Positions 9,778-19,259 of a stretch of DNA of 64,000 nt are shown here, piece after piece; the first letter of the stretch is position 1, and each line of letters opens with the position of its first letter. The translations under genes were made by a program, and so were the position numbers. Location of the stretch: positions 124,001 to 188,000 of the forward strand of contig JACKAP010000003.1 of NCBI GenBank assembly GCA_020635015.1, written 5' to 3'. Source of the DNA: Calditrichia bacterium. Lineage in GTDB: Bacteria > Calditrichota > Calditrichia > RBG-13-44-9 > J075. Below the pieces are notes generated by a model. It searched no databases, was not told the origin of the DNA, and was given only the letters and a program-made list of their open reading frames with translations.

Positions 9778-11955
9778 ATGCAAGTTTTTAACAAGCTGTT
9801 GATTATCTTGGTGGGGTTGTTTTTGCTGAGCGGGGGGATGTCGGCGCAATCCGCTCTGAACGTCACCAAAAAAGGCAACTGGGGTAAAGGAGAAGGCGAG
9901 ATCAAGGCCGTCTTTGCCGCCGGCCCGATTGCCTATTACGGCGTGGGGAACAAGGTGCAGATCACCGCGTTTTCCGATCCGGCCAACCCGGTGCGCCTCG
10001 CCAGTGTCGACGTGCCGGACCTGGTGGAAGACCTGGTGCGTACTTCCATCGGGGGGAACCAGTACCTGGTGGTGGGCAACGGGGAAAATCTCTCCATCAT
10101 CAACGTGCAGAATCCGACGACGCCCAGCCTGGTTGCCAATGTGTCCCTGCCGAGTACCGCCGAAGGCGTCGCAACCAGCGGCACCTATGCCTACATCGCC
10201 GACGGCGGTGCGGGGCTGCAGATCTACGATATTTCCACCCCCTCCAGCCCCAGCCCGGTGTCGCAGGTCGATTCAATTTCATGGGCGGAAGGCGTAGTCA
10301 TTTCCCAGCCTTACTGCTACATGGCCGCCGGCGGCAAGACCCACATCTTTGATATCTCAAATCCCGCCGCCCCGGCGCTACTCAGCCAGATCCCCTCATT
10401 CTCCGGCGGCTGGCATCAGGACGTCAACGTACGCTCCGGATATGCTTATATCAGTGAATTTGATTATGGAATACAGGTGGTTGACGTCTCCAACCCGAAC
10501 AGCCCCCAGCAGGTTAACTGGGTCGATACCGGTTATCGCACCGCTTTCGTGGTGTTTGACGGAAATTATGCCTATGTTGCCAATGGCGATTCCGGATTGC
10601 GGGTGCTGGATGTTTCCACGCCCTCCTCGCCGGTGGAAGCCGGGCTATTCCAGACCAGCACCCGGGTGCGTAAAGTTTGGTTTGGCGCCATTACCATCGG
10701 CGGACAGCCGACCGGCCATATCTACTGCGCGGCTCAATCGGCAATCACCGCCGTCAATGTTTCCGATCCCGGCAACATGACCCAGTCGGGCTCCCTCTCG
10801 GTACAGGCTGCCGCCCCCGGCACCGCTTTCAGCACCTTTGTGCAGGGCGATAAAGCGTATGTGGCCTACGGTTCGGAAGGATTGCGGATCCTCGATGTTG
10901 CCAATCCGTCCAACATCAGCGAGCTCGGTCATATCGATACCCCCGGCGATGCCCGGGAGGTGGTGGTGAAAGATAATGTCGCCTTTGTCGCCGACCGTGA
11001 CGAAGGGGTGCGGGTAATCGATGTCTCCAATCCCGCGGCCCCGTCGGAAATCACCAGCATTGCCACGCCCCGCGCCCGCGGCATTGCCATCAGCGGCAAC
11101 TACGTCTACGTGGCGGCCAGCGACTCCGGCCTGGCGGTGATTGATGCCACCAATGCGGCCAGCCCGGTATGGGTGGCATCCCGCTCGGCGTTCTACGGCG
11201 AAGGGGTGGCCGCCAACGGCAATATTGCCGCCATCACCCGCTGGGACAACATTCTGTTCTATGACGTTACCAATGCTGCTGCACCGGTGGCCATGGGCGA
11301 AACCGGGGCACTGGCCGGCGGTACCGCCGGATTTGCGATCAATAGCTCATATTCTTATGTGCACGATTTTGACACCCTGCGGGTCTTCGATGTCAGCAAC
11401 CTGAATGCCCCCGTCGAAGTGGGGAAAGCCTATTCCGCCGGCAGCTGGGACGGCACCGCCTCGATCAGTGGGAACTATGCCTATCTCAATTGCGAAGAAA
11501 ACGGCCTGCGCATCTTCGACATCAGCGATCCCGCCAACCCGGCCGAGGTGGCCTATTTTGATGATTTGCCGATCGCCCGGGGCGTAACCGCGGTGGGCGG
11601 CCTGGCTTATGTTGCGGAACGGGCCGACGGTCTGACCATCTATCAGAATGATCTGGTGACCGGCATCGAGGATCCGATCCAGGCGGTTCCCGGCGAATTC
11701 ACCCTCTATCAGAACTATCCCAACCCCTTCAACCCGGGCACGCGGATCAGCTTCCGGCTGGAGAAAAACGCCCGGGTGACCCTGGAGGTGCTGAATATCC
11801 TCGGCCAGAAGGTCGCTACCCTGGTGGAAGGGTACAAACCGGCCGGCGAGTACAATATCGATTTTGACGCCGGCGATCTGAGCAGCGGGGTGTATGTATA
11901 CCGTTTGAAGTCCGGACAAGTCTCCCAGAGCCGGAAGATGCTTCTGCTGAAATAG
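9778..11955 (+). CDS. Secreted LVIVD-repeat beta-propeller protein with T9SS type A sorting domain
   Basis: 725-residue exported protein. ATG 9778 follows GGAGGTG (9767-9773) and opens a signal peptide ending near GGMSAQ. Residues about 60-630 are many 40-45 residue LVIVD repeats (LRILDVANPSN, VRVIDVSNPAAPS, LRIFDISDPANPAE), a family that folds as a beta-propeller. The tail is a classic T9SS type A signal: TLYQNYPNPFNPGT, then VTLEVLNILGQKVATLV and a GVYVYRLKSG ... KMLLLK end. It is a paralog of the next gene over most of its length but lacks the hydrolase domain. Likely a surface-bound scaffold or binding protein; no enzyme activity can be read from it. Confidence 0.88.
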   Translation: MQVFNKLLIILVGLFLLSGGMSAQSALNVTKKGNWGKGEGEIKAVFAAGPIAYYGVGNKVQITAFSDPANPVRLASVDVPDLVEDLVRTSIGGNQYLVVGNGENLSIINVQNPTTPSLVANVSLPSTAEGVATSGTYAYIADGGAGLQIYDISTPSSPSPVSQVDSISWAEGVVISQPYCYMAAGGKTHIFDISNPAAPALLSQIPSFSGGWHQDVNVRSGYAYISEFDYGIQVVDVSNPNSPQQVNWVDTGYRTAFVVFDGNYAYVANGDSGLRVLDVSTPSSPVEAGLFQTSTRVRKVWFGAITIGGQPTGHIYCAAQSAITAVNVSDPGNMTQSGSLSVQAAAPGTAFSTFVQGDKAYVAYGSEGLRILDVANPSNISELGHIDTPGDAREVVVKDNVAFVADRDEGVRVIDVSNPAAPSEITSIATPRARGIAISGNYVYVAASDSGLAVIDATNAASPVWVASRSAFYGEGVAANGNIAAITRWDNILFYDVTNAAAPVAMGETGALAGGTAGFAINSSYSYVHDFDTLRVFDVSNLNAPVEVGKAYSAGSWDGTASISGNYAYLNCEENGLRIFDISDPANPAEVAYFDDLPIARGVTAVGGLAYVAERADGLTIYQNDLVTGIEDPIQAVPGEFTLYQNYPNPFNPGTRISFRLEKNARVTLEVLNILGQKVATLVEGYKPAGEYNIDFDAGDLSSGVYVYRLKSGQVSQSRKMLLLK

Positions 11956-11999
11956 TCGTCAGTAATTAGTTGTCAGTGCTCAGTTGCCAATAAGGTGTC

Positions 12000-12117
12000 G
12001 TCATTGCGAGCCGCGTTTTTTTGCGGCGTGGCAATCTCCTAATAATCGCTTCCAGTATAACTGCAGTTGGTTGCTTTGAGATGGAGATTGCTTCGGCAAA
12101 ATACGCCTCGCAATGAC
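12000..12117. repeat. Intergenic inverted repeat, TCATTGCGAG / GGAGATTGC family
   Basis: Nested arms: outer GTCATTGCGAG (12000-12010) with CTCGCAATGAC (12107-12117), inner GCAATCTCC (12031-12039) with GGAGATTGC (12083-12091). A second copy of the same element is at 22958-23074. Confidence 0.85.
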
Positions 12118-12160
12118 AGCACGAATTAGAGTCTTAGCAGTGTTAAAACAGTTTGAGGTT

Positions 12161-15007
12161 ATGGAAACCAGGATTATCTATTGCAATATTCTGCTTTTGC
12201 TGAGCCTGGCAGGCGGGAACGGTTTGTTGGCCGCCCCGCCCCAGGCTGCTTCCCAGGTAACCCGGCTGGGCAATTATGGCGACATCATTGCCCAGACCCC
12301 GGTCTATACTCCGGCCCCGGATTTGAATTACCTGCAGTTCATGCCCACGAATACCGAGGCCATGATCGACGGTAAATTCCCATTACTGATCTCCCTGAGC
12401 GGCATCGGCGAACGGGGCAGTGATCTGAATAAGCTGAAGCAGGAGGGGCTGCCGGAAATTCTCGACGGCTGGAATGGCTTCCCGTTTATTGTGCTGTCGC
12501 CGCAATGCCCGCCAACCACCGAATGGTATTATGACCGCACCGATACCCTGATCCGCCGGATGATCGTGCGGGCGATCGCTGAACTGCCGGTTGATCCGGA
12601 GCGTGTCTACCTGACCGGCTACAGCATGGGCGGCATCGCCTGCTGGGATATGGGCGCCCGCTATCCGGATCTCTTCGCGGCGATTATCCCGGTTGCCGCC
12701 CGCCGGGAGGCCGGCCCCAGCCTCTGCAATATGCGCGATATTCCGGTTTGGGCATTCCACGGCGCCAATGATGCTGTGGTGCCGTTAGCACTGGCCCAGG
12801 GCGCGATCAACATCTTCCGCAACTGCGGCGGCAAGGCGAAGTTCACCGTCTATCCCGGCGTGGGGCACGATTCCTGGACCCAGACCTATGCCAACATGGA
12901 TGTTTACGAATGGCTGCTAAAACAGAGCCGTCGGCGGACCATTGCCGTTGCAGCGATGGGCAGCATCGTATACCAGGGCCGCGGCAGAGAGCTGGCAGTG
13001 CTGCGCTATGAGGATACCGGCCGGCTGCCGCAAACCCTGGCCGCCGTGCCGTTGCCGGAGAATATTGCGGCATTGAATACCACCCGGATTGCCGGCCATG
13101 ATCATCTGACAGTGCTGGGCGATTCCACATTTTGGCTGTTCGGCATTGCAAACCCCGCCTCCCCTACCCTGATCTCCTCTATCCCTGCCGGCAGTCAGGG
13201 AACAGGTTGCGCCATGGCCGGCGAGATCGCCTTTCTGGCGCTGGGAGATGGCGGGGTGAAAATATTGGATATCTCTGATCCGTTGACCCCGCAACTGCTG
13301 ACGGCGCTCGACACCCTGGGGCATTGCTATGATGTCTTCGCTGATAGTATATATCTTTATGTTGCCGCCGGGGAGAAAATATATATCCTGGATATCTCCG
13401 ATCCCGCGACGCCGGTGCACCTCGGCATGTTAACCGTTGCGGGAATGGATTTTCGAGCTGTGGCCGCAGACGGAGACATTGTCTATGCCGGCGATGAGCA
13501 TGCCGGCCTGCTGATTGCCGATGTGCACGATCCGGCCAATCCGGCAGTCCTGGGAATGCTTGATACCGGAGAGAAAACCACCTCGATCCGCCTCCGGGAC
13601 AATCTCGGATTCATCACCACCGCCGGGCATGGCCTGCGCATTATCGATCGCAGCAATCCGGGTGTGCCCGTGGAGCTTGCCGGTTGGGCATCTCCCGGCC
13701 GGGCGATGGGGCTGGCTTTTGGTGAAGTGGCTTTCGCCGGGTCCGGTCTTCCGCATATTTTCATTGCCGATTACAGCGCCGGGGTGCGGGCAGTGGCAAT
13801 TGCCGATCCGTCCGCCCCGGTTGAATCGAGTTATTTGCAGGTGGCGGCACCAGTTGGCGGCGGGGTGTCCGTGGGGAAGGCTTACCGTGCCTGCGTCATC
13901 GGCCAGACCGCCTATATCGCCTACGGCTGGGAGGGGCTGAAAATTGTTGATGTGGCTGATCCGCAGCAGCCTGAACTGCTGGGAAAACTGGATACACCCG
14001 GAGATGCCCGGGATGTCCGGGTGCCGAGCAATATCGCCTATGTTGCGGATTGGGACCCCGGACTGCGGGTAGTAGACGTTTCCGATCTGCAGCAACCCGG
14101 CGAACTTTCCGTTCTCCGCATCGGGCGGACACGCCAGCTGGCCCTTGAAGGCGGATTTCTTTATGCTGCTGCCGGAGACAGCGGGTTCGTGATCCTGGAC
14201 GCTGCCGATCCCGCCGATCCCCTGCCGGTGGCGGTCCTGGCAGGATATTACGGCCGGGCCGTCGCCGTGGATGGCACGATCGCCGCCCTGGCGGATCAGC
14301 AGCAGGTATGGTTTTTTGACGTCAGTGATCCGGCCCAGCCGTCGGCAGGCGGCAGCACCGGCCCCCTGTCCGGCGGAGGATGCGATGGTTTGGTGATAAC
14401 CGGTCAGCACGCCTATATAACGGATGGTGATACGCTGCGGATCTTCGATCTGACCAATCTTGCCGCTCCGCTGCCGGCGGGAAAGACCGCCCTTGGCGCA
14501 ACCGGCTATGATGTTGCCGTACAATTACCCTACGCCGCGGTTGCCGCCGGTACCGCCGGTCTGCGGATTTATGATATAAGCGATGTGAATAATCCCCAGC
14601 TGGCAGGCTATTATGATGGTGAAGCATTCGCCCGGGGTGTCGCCATGGAGAACAACCTGCTGTATGTCTCGGAAGAAAATGACGGCCTGTCGATCTACCG
14701 TTTCGAGGGACCGGCGGGGCTCGATGATCCGGATGATCTTCCGGCAGCATATTCGCTGCAGCAGAATTTTCCCAACCCTTTTAACCCGCAAACCGAAATC
14801 CGCTATCGGCTGCCGGTCGCCGGCCGGGTGACGCTGGAAGTGTTCAATCTGCTGGGACAAAAAGTTGCCACGCTGACCGACCGGCTGCAGCCCGCCGGTG
14901 AACACCGGGTAATCTTCCGGGCGGATGGGCTGAGCAGCGGAATATATTTTTACCGGCTGCGCGCCGGCAATTTCGAATCGGCGAAAAAAATGCTTTTGAT
15001 ACAATAG
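12161..15007 (+). CDS. Secreted serine hydrolase (esterase) fused to LVIVD propeller with T9SS sorting domain
   Basis: 948-residue exported fusion. I chose ATG 12161 (GAGG at 12155-12158) because it begins a signal peptide; the frame extends up into repeat DNA. Residues about 35-275 form an alpha/beta hydrolase of the poly(3-hydroxybutyrate)-depolymerase / feruloyl-esterase-like kind: nucleophile Ser155 in GYSMGG, Asp204 in HGANDAVVP, His236 in GVGHDSW. Residues about 285-850 are LVIVD repeats paralogous to the preceding gene. The C-terminus is a T9SS type A domain (NFPNPFNPQ, VFNLLGQKVATL, GIYFYRLRAG). By family it cleaves ester bonds in extracellular material. It may deacylate a polymer or glycoside before uptake by the adjacent ABC importer; this is inference. 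Confidence 0.85.
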   Translation: METRIIYCNILLLLSLAGGNGLLAAPPQAASQVTRLGNYGDIIAQTPVYTPAPDLNYLQFMPTNTEAMIDGKFPLLISLSGIGERGSDLNKLKQEGLPEILDGWNGFPFIVLSPQCPPTTEWYYDRTDTLIRRMIVRAIAELPVDPERVYLTGYSMGGIACWDMGARYPDLFAAIIPVAARREAGPSLCNMRDIPVWAFHGANDAVVPLALAQGAINIFRNCGGKAKFTVYPGVGHDSWTQTYANMDVYEWLLKQSRRRTIAVAAMGSIVYQGRGRELAVLRYEDTGRLPQTLAAVPLPENIAALNTTRIAGHDHLTVLGDSTFWLFGIANPASPTLISSIPAGSQGTGCAMAGEIAFLALGDGGVKILDISDPLTPQLLTALDTLGHCYDVFADSIYLYVAAGEKIYILDISDPATPVHLGMLTVAGMDFRAVAADGDIVYAGDEHAGLLIADVHDPANPAVLGMLDTGEKTTSIRLRDNLGFITTAGHGLRIIDRSNPGVPVELAGWASPGRAMGLAFGEVAFAGSGLPHIFIADYSAGVRAVAIADPSAPVESSYLQVAAPVGGGVSVGKAYRACVIGQTAYIAYGWEGLKIVDVADPQQPELLGKLDTPGDARDVRVPSNIAYVADWDPGLRVVDVSDLQQPGELSVLRIGRTRQLALEGGFLYAAAGDSGFVILDAADPADPLPVAVLAGYYGRAVAVDGTIAALADQQQVWFFDVSDPAQPSAGGSTGPLSGGGCDGLVITGQHAYITDGDTLRIFDLTNLAAPLPAGKTALGATGYDVAVQLPYAAVAAGTAGLRIYDISDVNNPQLAGYYDGEAFARGVAMENNLLYVSEENDGLSIYRFEGPAGLDDPDDLPAAYSLQQNFPNPFNPQTEIRYRLPVAGRVTLEVFNLLGQKVATLTDRLQPAGEHRVIFRADGLSSGIYFYRLRAGNFESAKKMLLIQ

Positions 15008-15045
15008 ACCTCATAAAAACAATAATTAGCTATGAATAAGGCCGA

Positions 15046-15957
15046 ATGAAACAGGCAAAATCACTCCCGGGAATCGCCCGGTTTGACGCCGCCCAGCTGA
15101 AATTGTTGCTGCCGGTGATCATCCCGGTCGTACTGCTCTCGCTGGTGCCGCTGCTGCAGGGGATCTATTTCGGATTTACCGATTACCAGCTGGGCAGTCC
15201 GCCGGCCTTCAACGGGCTGGACAACTATCGCTATATGCTGCAGGACCATTATTTCTGGCGTTCCTTCCAGGTGGGATTTATCTGGACGGTGACGGTTACC
15301 GGCGCACAGTTGGTGTTGGGCTTGCTGCTGGCGGTACTGCTGAACACCCGGGTGCGCTTTTCCGGGCTCTACAGCCTGTTGATATTGGTGCCCTGGGCTA
15401 TGCCCCCGGTGATCCGGGGAGTGGTCTGGCGTCAGATGTTTGATCCCGATACCGGGGCGGTTAATTTTGCATTAAGCGCGTTGGGGATCATTCAGGCGCC
15501 GGTCAACTGGCTGACCAGCTACCAGTTCGCCATTCCGGCAGTGATTGTTGCCGGCATCTGGGGTGAGCTGCCGAAGACAGCGGTTTTCCTTTATGCCGGC
15601 CTACAGACGATCCCGAAAGATTTTTATGAATCCGCCCAACTGGATGGGGCCGGCGCCTGGACCCGTTTCCGGCATATCACCCTGCCCCTGCTCAAACCGG
15701 TGCTGGCAGTGGTGCTTTCGCTGAATTTTATCTGGAATTTCAATTCCTTCGGGCTGGTGTGGGTGCTCACCCAGGGCGGCCCCGGCGGTTTGACCCGGCT
15801 GCCGATGCTGGCTGCTTACGAAGAAGCCTTTCGCTACGGATTTGTCGGCTACGCGGCGGCGATCGGCAATGTGATGGTTATCTTTATCATTGCGGCGCTG
15901 TATTTCTACCTGCGGATCCAGTTCCGGGAGCAGGTCGATGTGGGAGGTGCGGGATGA
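15046..15957 (+). CDS. Carbohydrate ABC transporter permease (MalF/UgpA type)
   Basis: Inner-membrane permease, 303 residues with six predicted transmembrane segments. The EAA loop that meets the ATPase is seen as YESAQLDGAGAWTRFRHITL. It belongs to the carbohydrate uptake transporter-1 family. The stop codon overlaps the start of the second permease (ATGA at 15954-15957), so the two are translationally coupled. Together with the binding protein downstream it forms an importer of an oligosaccharide, glycoside or similar solute. No ATPase gene lies in the window, so a shared ATPase encoded elsewhere (as MsmK/UgpC do in other bacteria) is expected. Confidence 0.92.
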   Translation: MKQAKSLPGIARFDAAQLKLLLPVIIPVVLLSLVPLLQGIYFGFTDYQLGSPPAFNGLDNYRYMLQDHYFWRSFQVGFIWTVTVTGAQLVLGLLLAVLLNTRVRFSGLYSLLILVPWAMPPVIRGVVWRQMFDPDTGAVNFALSALGIIQAPVNWLTSYQFAIPAVIVAGIWGELPKTAVFLYAGLQTIPKDFYESAQLDGAGAWTRFRHITLPLLKPVLAVVLSLNFIWNFNSFGLVWVLTQGGPGGLTRLPMLAAYEEAFRYGFVGYAAAIGNVMVIFIIAALYFYLRIQFREQVDVGGAG

Positions 15958-16790
15958 GCCGCCGGAAAACATGGTTCCGGGACCTGGCCGTGCACCTGGT
16001 GCTGCTGCTGTTTGTGGTCTACCTGACCTTCCCGCTGGTCTGGATTCTGGCCACATCGCTGAAAAGCACCCCGGAAATTTTCTCCGGCCATTTCTCCCTG
16101 GTGCCCGGGGAGATAACGCTGGAGCACTTCAAGACCGTTGCCGCTGAGGGGCAGATATTCCGCAGCATGCGCAACAGTCTGATTGCCGGCATTATTGCCA
16201 CGGTCACGGTCGTCGTTATTGCCCTGCCGGCATCCTATGCCCTGGTGCGCTACCGCTCGGTGTTGAACCGCCTGTTCCTGGGGTGGATCCTGACCTCGCA
16301 GATCTTCCCGGCAATCCTGATTATCGTGCCGCTGTATATGGTAATCCGCTTTCTGCATCTGACGGACACCCTCACCGGGCTGGCGCTGGTGTATGTAGTG
16401 TGGAGCCTGCCGTTTGTGCTGTGGATGCTCTTTGGATACATGAAAAATATTCCGGTAGAGCTGGAAGAGGCCGCCGCCATCGACGGCGCCAGCCGGGTGC
16501 AGATCGTCTACCTGGTGCTGATGCCGGTGTTGCTGCCGGCGATCGGCGCCGCCGCGCTGTTTGCCTTTATCTCTGCCTGGAACGAGTTCTTTTTTGCGCT
16601 GGTATTGCTGAAAAGTCCCGGGACGGTGACCCTGCCGGTGGAACTGGCCCGACTGACCGGCATCGAGGGCCAGGCCAGGACCGGTCCCCTGGCCGCGGCC
16701 AGCCTGATCGCCACCCTGCCCTCGATCGTGCTGTTTGCATTTATGCGGAAATGGTTTGCATCAGGACTGCTGGCGGGCGCGGTGAAGTGA
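15954..16790 (+). CDS. Carbohydrate ABC transporter permease (MalG/UgpE type)
   Basis: Second permease of the importer, 278 residues, six transmembrane segments. The start ATG 15954 overlaps the previous stop and has GGGAGGTG at 15941-15948, which decides it over longer in-frame options. EAA loop: LEEAAAIDGASRVQIVYLVL. The C-terminal end (RKWFASGLLAGAVK) is typical of MalG-type proteins. It pairs with the upstream MalF-type subunit and the lipoprotein that follows. Confidence 0.92.
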   Translation: MSRRKTWFRDLAVHLVLLLFVVYLTFPLVWILATSLKSTPEIFSGHFSLVPGEITLEHFKTVAAEGQIFRSMRNSLIAGIIATVTVVVIALPASYALVRYRSVLNRLFLGWILTSQIFPAILIIVPLYMVIRFLHLTDTLTGLALVYVVWSLPFVLWMLFGYMKNIPVELEEAAAIDGASRVQIVYLVLMPVLLPAIGAAALFAFISAWNEFFFALVLLKSPGTVTLPVELARLTGIEGQARTGPLAAASLIATLPSIVLFAFMRKWFASGLLAGAVK

Positions 16791-16807
16791 TATGAGTTAA
16801 AAGGATA

Positions 16808-16898
16808 AGCCACAGAGATCACAGCGGATGTTCGTTATCAGTGTTCAGTTATCAGTTGTCAGTAATCCGTTCTCTGTGTGCTCTGTGGCTCTGTGGCT
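16808..16898. repeat. Intergenic inverted repeat, CTCTGTG family (second copy)
   Basis: AGCCACAGAGATCACAG (16808-16824) faces CTGTGGCTCTGTGGCT (16883-16898). The centre holds TTATCAG / TTGTCAG words, as in the copy at 8524-8614. Confidence 0.75.
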
Positions 16899-16953
16899 AA
16901 TAATTGAATGTTCGGTAAAACATGACGATGATGAATGTAAGGGAAAAAGCCCT

Positions 16954-18273
16954 TTGAGAGCAGCCGTTGCGAAAGCGGTCATTTGCCTGATGATCGTTGC
17001 GGGGATAACCGGGTGCAAAACCTCCGGAGATGCTGCCGCCGCGCGGCCGCTGCGCTTTGTCAGCCTGGCCTGGCAGGCTCAGTCGGTGGAGGCGCATAAG
17101 AATATGGTCGCGCAGTGGAATGCGCAGCATCCCGACAGGCCGGTGGAATACCTTCAGGGCACCTGGAGTTCGATCCACGATTACCTGATCACCGCTTTCG
17201 AAACCGGCGATGTGCCGGATGTCTTTCATTATGAGTCCTCAGTGATCGTCGATTTCTCTGCCCGCGGCTTCCTGGCCGACCTGGCGCCGATGATATCCGA
17301 TGAACTCAAAGCCGATGTGCTCGACGTCGCCTGGGCCTCGGTACGGCGCCCCGGCGGGGAGATCAATGGAATTCCCTTTCTGATGGAGTCATTTGTGGTG
17401 CTGTATAACCGGCAGATGTTCGAAGATGCCGGAATTGTGCCGCCGACGTTTGAGAATCCCTGGTCGGTGGATGAGCTGCGGCAGGCGGCGCAACGCCTGA
17501 CCCGGGATATTGACGGCGACGGCAGCATCGATCAGTACGGCGCGGCGATGGGATTGCGCAATGCCGCAAACATCTTTATGAACATGTCGATCAGCTTCGG
17601 AGGATCCTTCTTCCATAAGGCGAACGGAAAATATACGGTGCAGGTGGGAGCCGGCGAGCGCCGCCTGCTGGAATTGATCCACGGCATGCTCTACCGTGAC
17701 CGCACGATGTCGCCCTCCGGCACCGGCAAAACTGGCTCGGCGATGATCCCCGGCCTGTTCAACGGCAATTACGCCATGCTGATCGGCATCGGCGCCTGGG
17801 CCCGGCAGCAGCTGGCGGAAAATGCCCCGGAAGATTTCCGCTGGGGGGTATTTTTGCTGCCGAAGGCCGAATCGCGACAGACGGGTATCAACACCCAGAC
17901 CCTGAGCATTCCGGCTAAATCTTCTCGCCGGCAAGACGCCATGGCATTTATCGACTTCATGGTGAATCCGGACAATATGGCCCGCAATGCCCGCTGCGAC
18001 TGGATGCTGCCTACCCGCCGCTCCTGCCTGAACCGGGAGGAGTTTCGTCATGGTGGTCACGGCTGGGATATTGTCAGCGCCTCGGCGAAATTCCTCTCTA
18101 CCGGCCCCTGGCTGGGTGCGCCGGGGTATGTGGAGTGGAAAACCCGGGTGGCGAATCCGATTTTGCAGGAATTTTTCGCCAACCGGATCGATCTCGATGA
18201 AGCGGCGCAGCGCCTGGAGACGGAAAGCAACTGGGTGCTGGCTCGTTATCAAATGCGAGGAGAAACATGGTGA
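16954..18273 (+). CDS. ABC transporter sugar-binding lipoprotein
   Basis: Extracytoplasmic solute-binding protein of family 1, which delivers a carbohydrate-like ligand to the two upstream permeases. A signal peptide with lipobox (VAGITGC) directs lipid anchoring. The body has binding-protein features (GIPFLMESFVVLYNRQMFEDAG, WSVDELRQAAQRLT, FLLPKAE, AMAFIDFMVNPDNMA). No ATG stands at a sensible place in this frame; the best start is TTG 16954, giving 439 residues with AAGGG at 16939-16943. An out-of-frame ATG at 16922 encodes MTMMNVREKAL and stops at 16957, overlapping the TTG, so either coupled translation from a leader or a one-base frameshift is possible. Its stop overlaps the next gene. 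Confidence 0.87.
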   Translation: MRAAVAKAVICLMIVAGITGCKTSGDAAAARPLRFVSLAWQAQSVEAHKNMVAQWNAQHPDRPVEYLQGTWSSIHDYLITAFETGDVPDVFHYESSVIVDFSARGFLADLAPMISDELKADVLDVAWASVRRPGGEINGIPFLMESFVVLYNRQMFEDAGIVPPTFENPWSVDELRQAAQRLTRDIDGDGSIDQYGAAMGLRNAANIFMNMSISFGGSFFHKANGKYTVQVGAGERRLLELIHGMLYRDRTMSPSGTGKTGSAMIPGLFNGNYAMLIGIGAWARQQLAENAPEDFRWGVFLLPKAESRQTGINTQTLSIPAKSSRRQDAMAFIDFMVNPDNMARNARCDWMLPTRRSCLNREEFRHGGHGWDIVSASAKFLSTGPWLGAPGYVEWKTRVANPILQEFFANRIDLDEAAQRLETESNWVLARYQMRGETW

Positions 18274-19259
18274 CCGATATTGCCGCACATGCTCGCGGGT
18301 GCCTGGCCGGACTGGCGCTGGGTGACGCCCTGGGCAGCCCGGCCGAAGGCAAAACCCCCGCGCAGATCCGCGAGCACTGGGGGCGGATCGATGATTTCCT
18401 CTCTCCGGAGCAGGGCGGAACCGATGACACCGAATATGCCCTGTTCAGCGCCCGCCTGTTGCTGACGTATGGATTGGAACTGACACCGGGAAATGTGGTT
18501 GAGGGCTATCGCCGGGAGATCATCTCCGGGGATAATGCCTATAAAGGCGCGGGATTCAGCGAAATTCTCTCGATCCGCAATCTGGAAGCTGGCCTGATGC
18601 CGCCTGCTTCCGGCCGGCATCTGCACAGCTGGAGCGACGGCCTGGCGATGCGGGTGGCACCTTACGGTATTGCAGCGGCAGGCGATCCTGCGCTAGCCGC
18701 AAAGCTGGCCGCTGTCGATGGCTGTGTAACCCACGCCGGAGAGGGTATTTACAGCGGGCAGGCGGTAGCGGCGGCGATTGCGGCGGCGATGAATGGGGCG
18801 GAGTTGAACACGGTTTTTGAAGCGGCACTTTCCGTATTACCGGAAGATTGCTGGACTTGCCGAGCGCTGCGCCGGGCGCTGGCAATCGCCAGGGATCATC
18901 CGGGTGTCTGGAACGCCATTCAACCGCTTCACGATGAGATTGTCTGCCATGCCTACTATTGGGCGGACATCGCCCCGGAAGCCGTGGGCCTGGCGTTTGG
19001 GCTGCTGGCCGCTGCGGATGGCGATTTTGAGGAAAGCGTACTCGGCGGGGTCAACATCGGCCGGGATACCGACACGATCGCGGCCATCGCCGGGGCGATT
19101 GCCGGGGCGCGCGGCGGATTGACGGCGATTCCGCCCCATTGGCGCCTTCGCCTCCGCAAGGCCGCCGGGACCTGCATCAAAACCGTTCGCGGGATGGATG
19201 TGCTGGAAACCGCCGATCGCCTGGCCGATTTGGCCCTGAAGCGGAGCGGAAAATCATGA
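18267..19259 (+). CDS. ADP-ribosylglycohydrolase family protein, paralog 1
   Basis: 330-residue cytoplasmic enzyme of the ADP_ribosyl_GH (DraG/ARH) fold, which uses two divalent metal ions to cleave glycosidic bonds to ribose. Metal motifs are intact: GTDDTE (Thr52, Asp53, Asp54) and GRDTDT (Asp267, Asp269, Thr270), followed by the usual IAAIAGAIAGA. ATG 18267 has GAGGAG at 18257-18262 and overlaps the stop of the binding-protein gene. The family also includes E. coli YegU, placed beside a PfkB kinase and a nucleoside transporter, so a small-molecule riboside hydrolase is more likely here than removal of ADP-ribose from protein. Substrate unproven. Confidence 0.9.
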   Translation: MVTDIAAHARGCLAGLALGDALGSPAEGKTPAQIREHWGRIDDFLSPEQGGTDDTEYALFSARLLLTYGLELTPGNVVEGYRREIISGDNAYKGAGFSEILSIRNLEAGLMPPASGRHLHSWSDGLAMRVAPYGIAAAGDPALAAKLAAVDGCVTHAGEGIYSGQAVAAAIAAAMNGAELNTVFEAALSVLPEDCWTCRALRRALAIARDHPGVWNAIQPLHDEIVCHAYYWADIAPEAVGLAFGLLAAADGDFEESVLGGVNIGRDTDTIAAIAGAIAGARGGLTAIPPHWRLRLRKAAGTCIKTVRGMDVLETADRLADLALKRSGKS

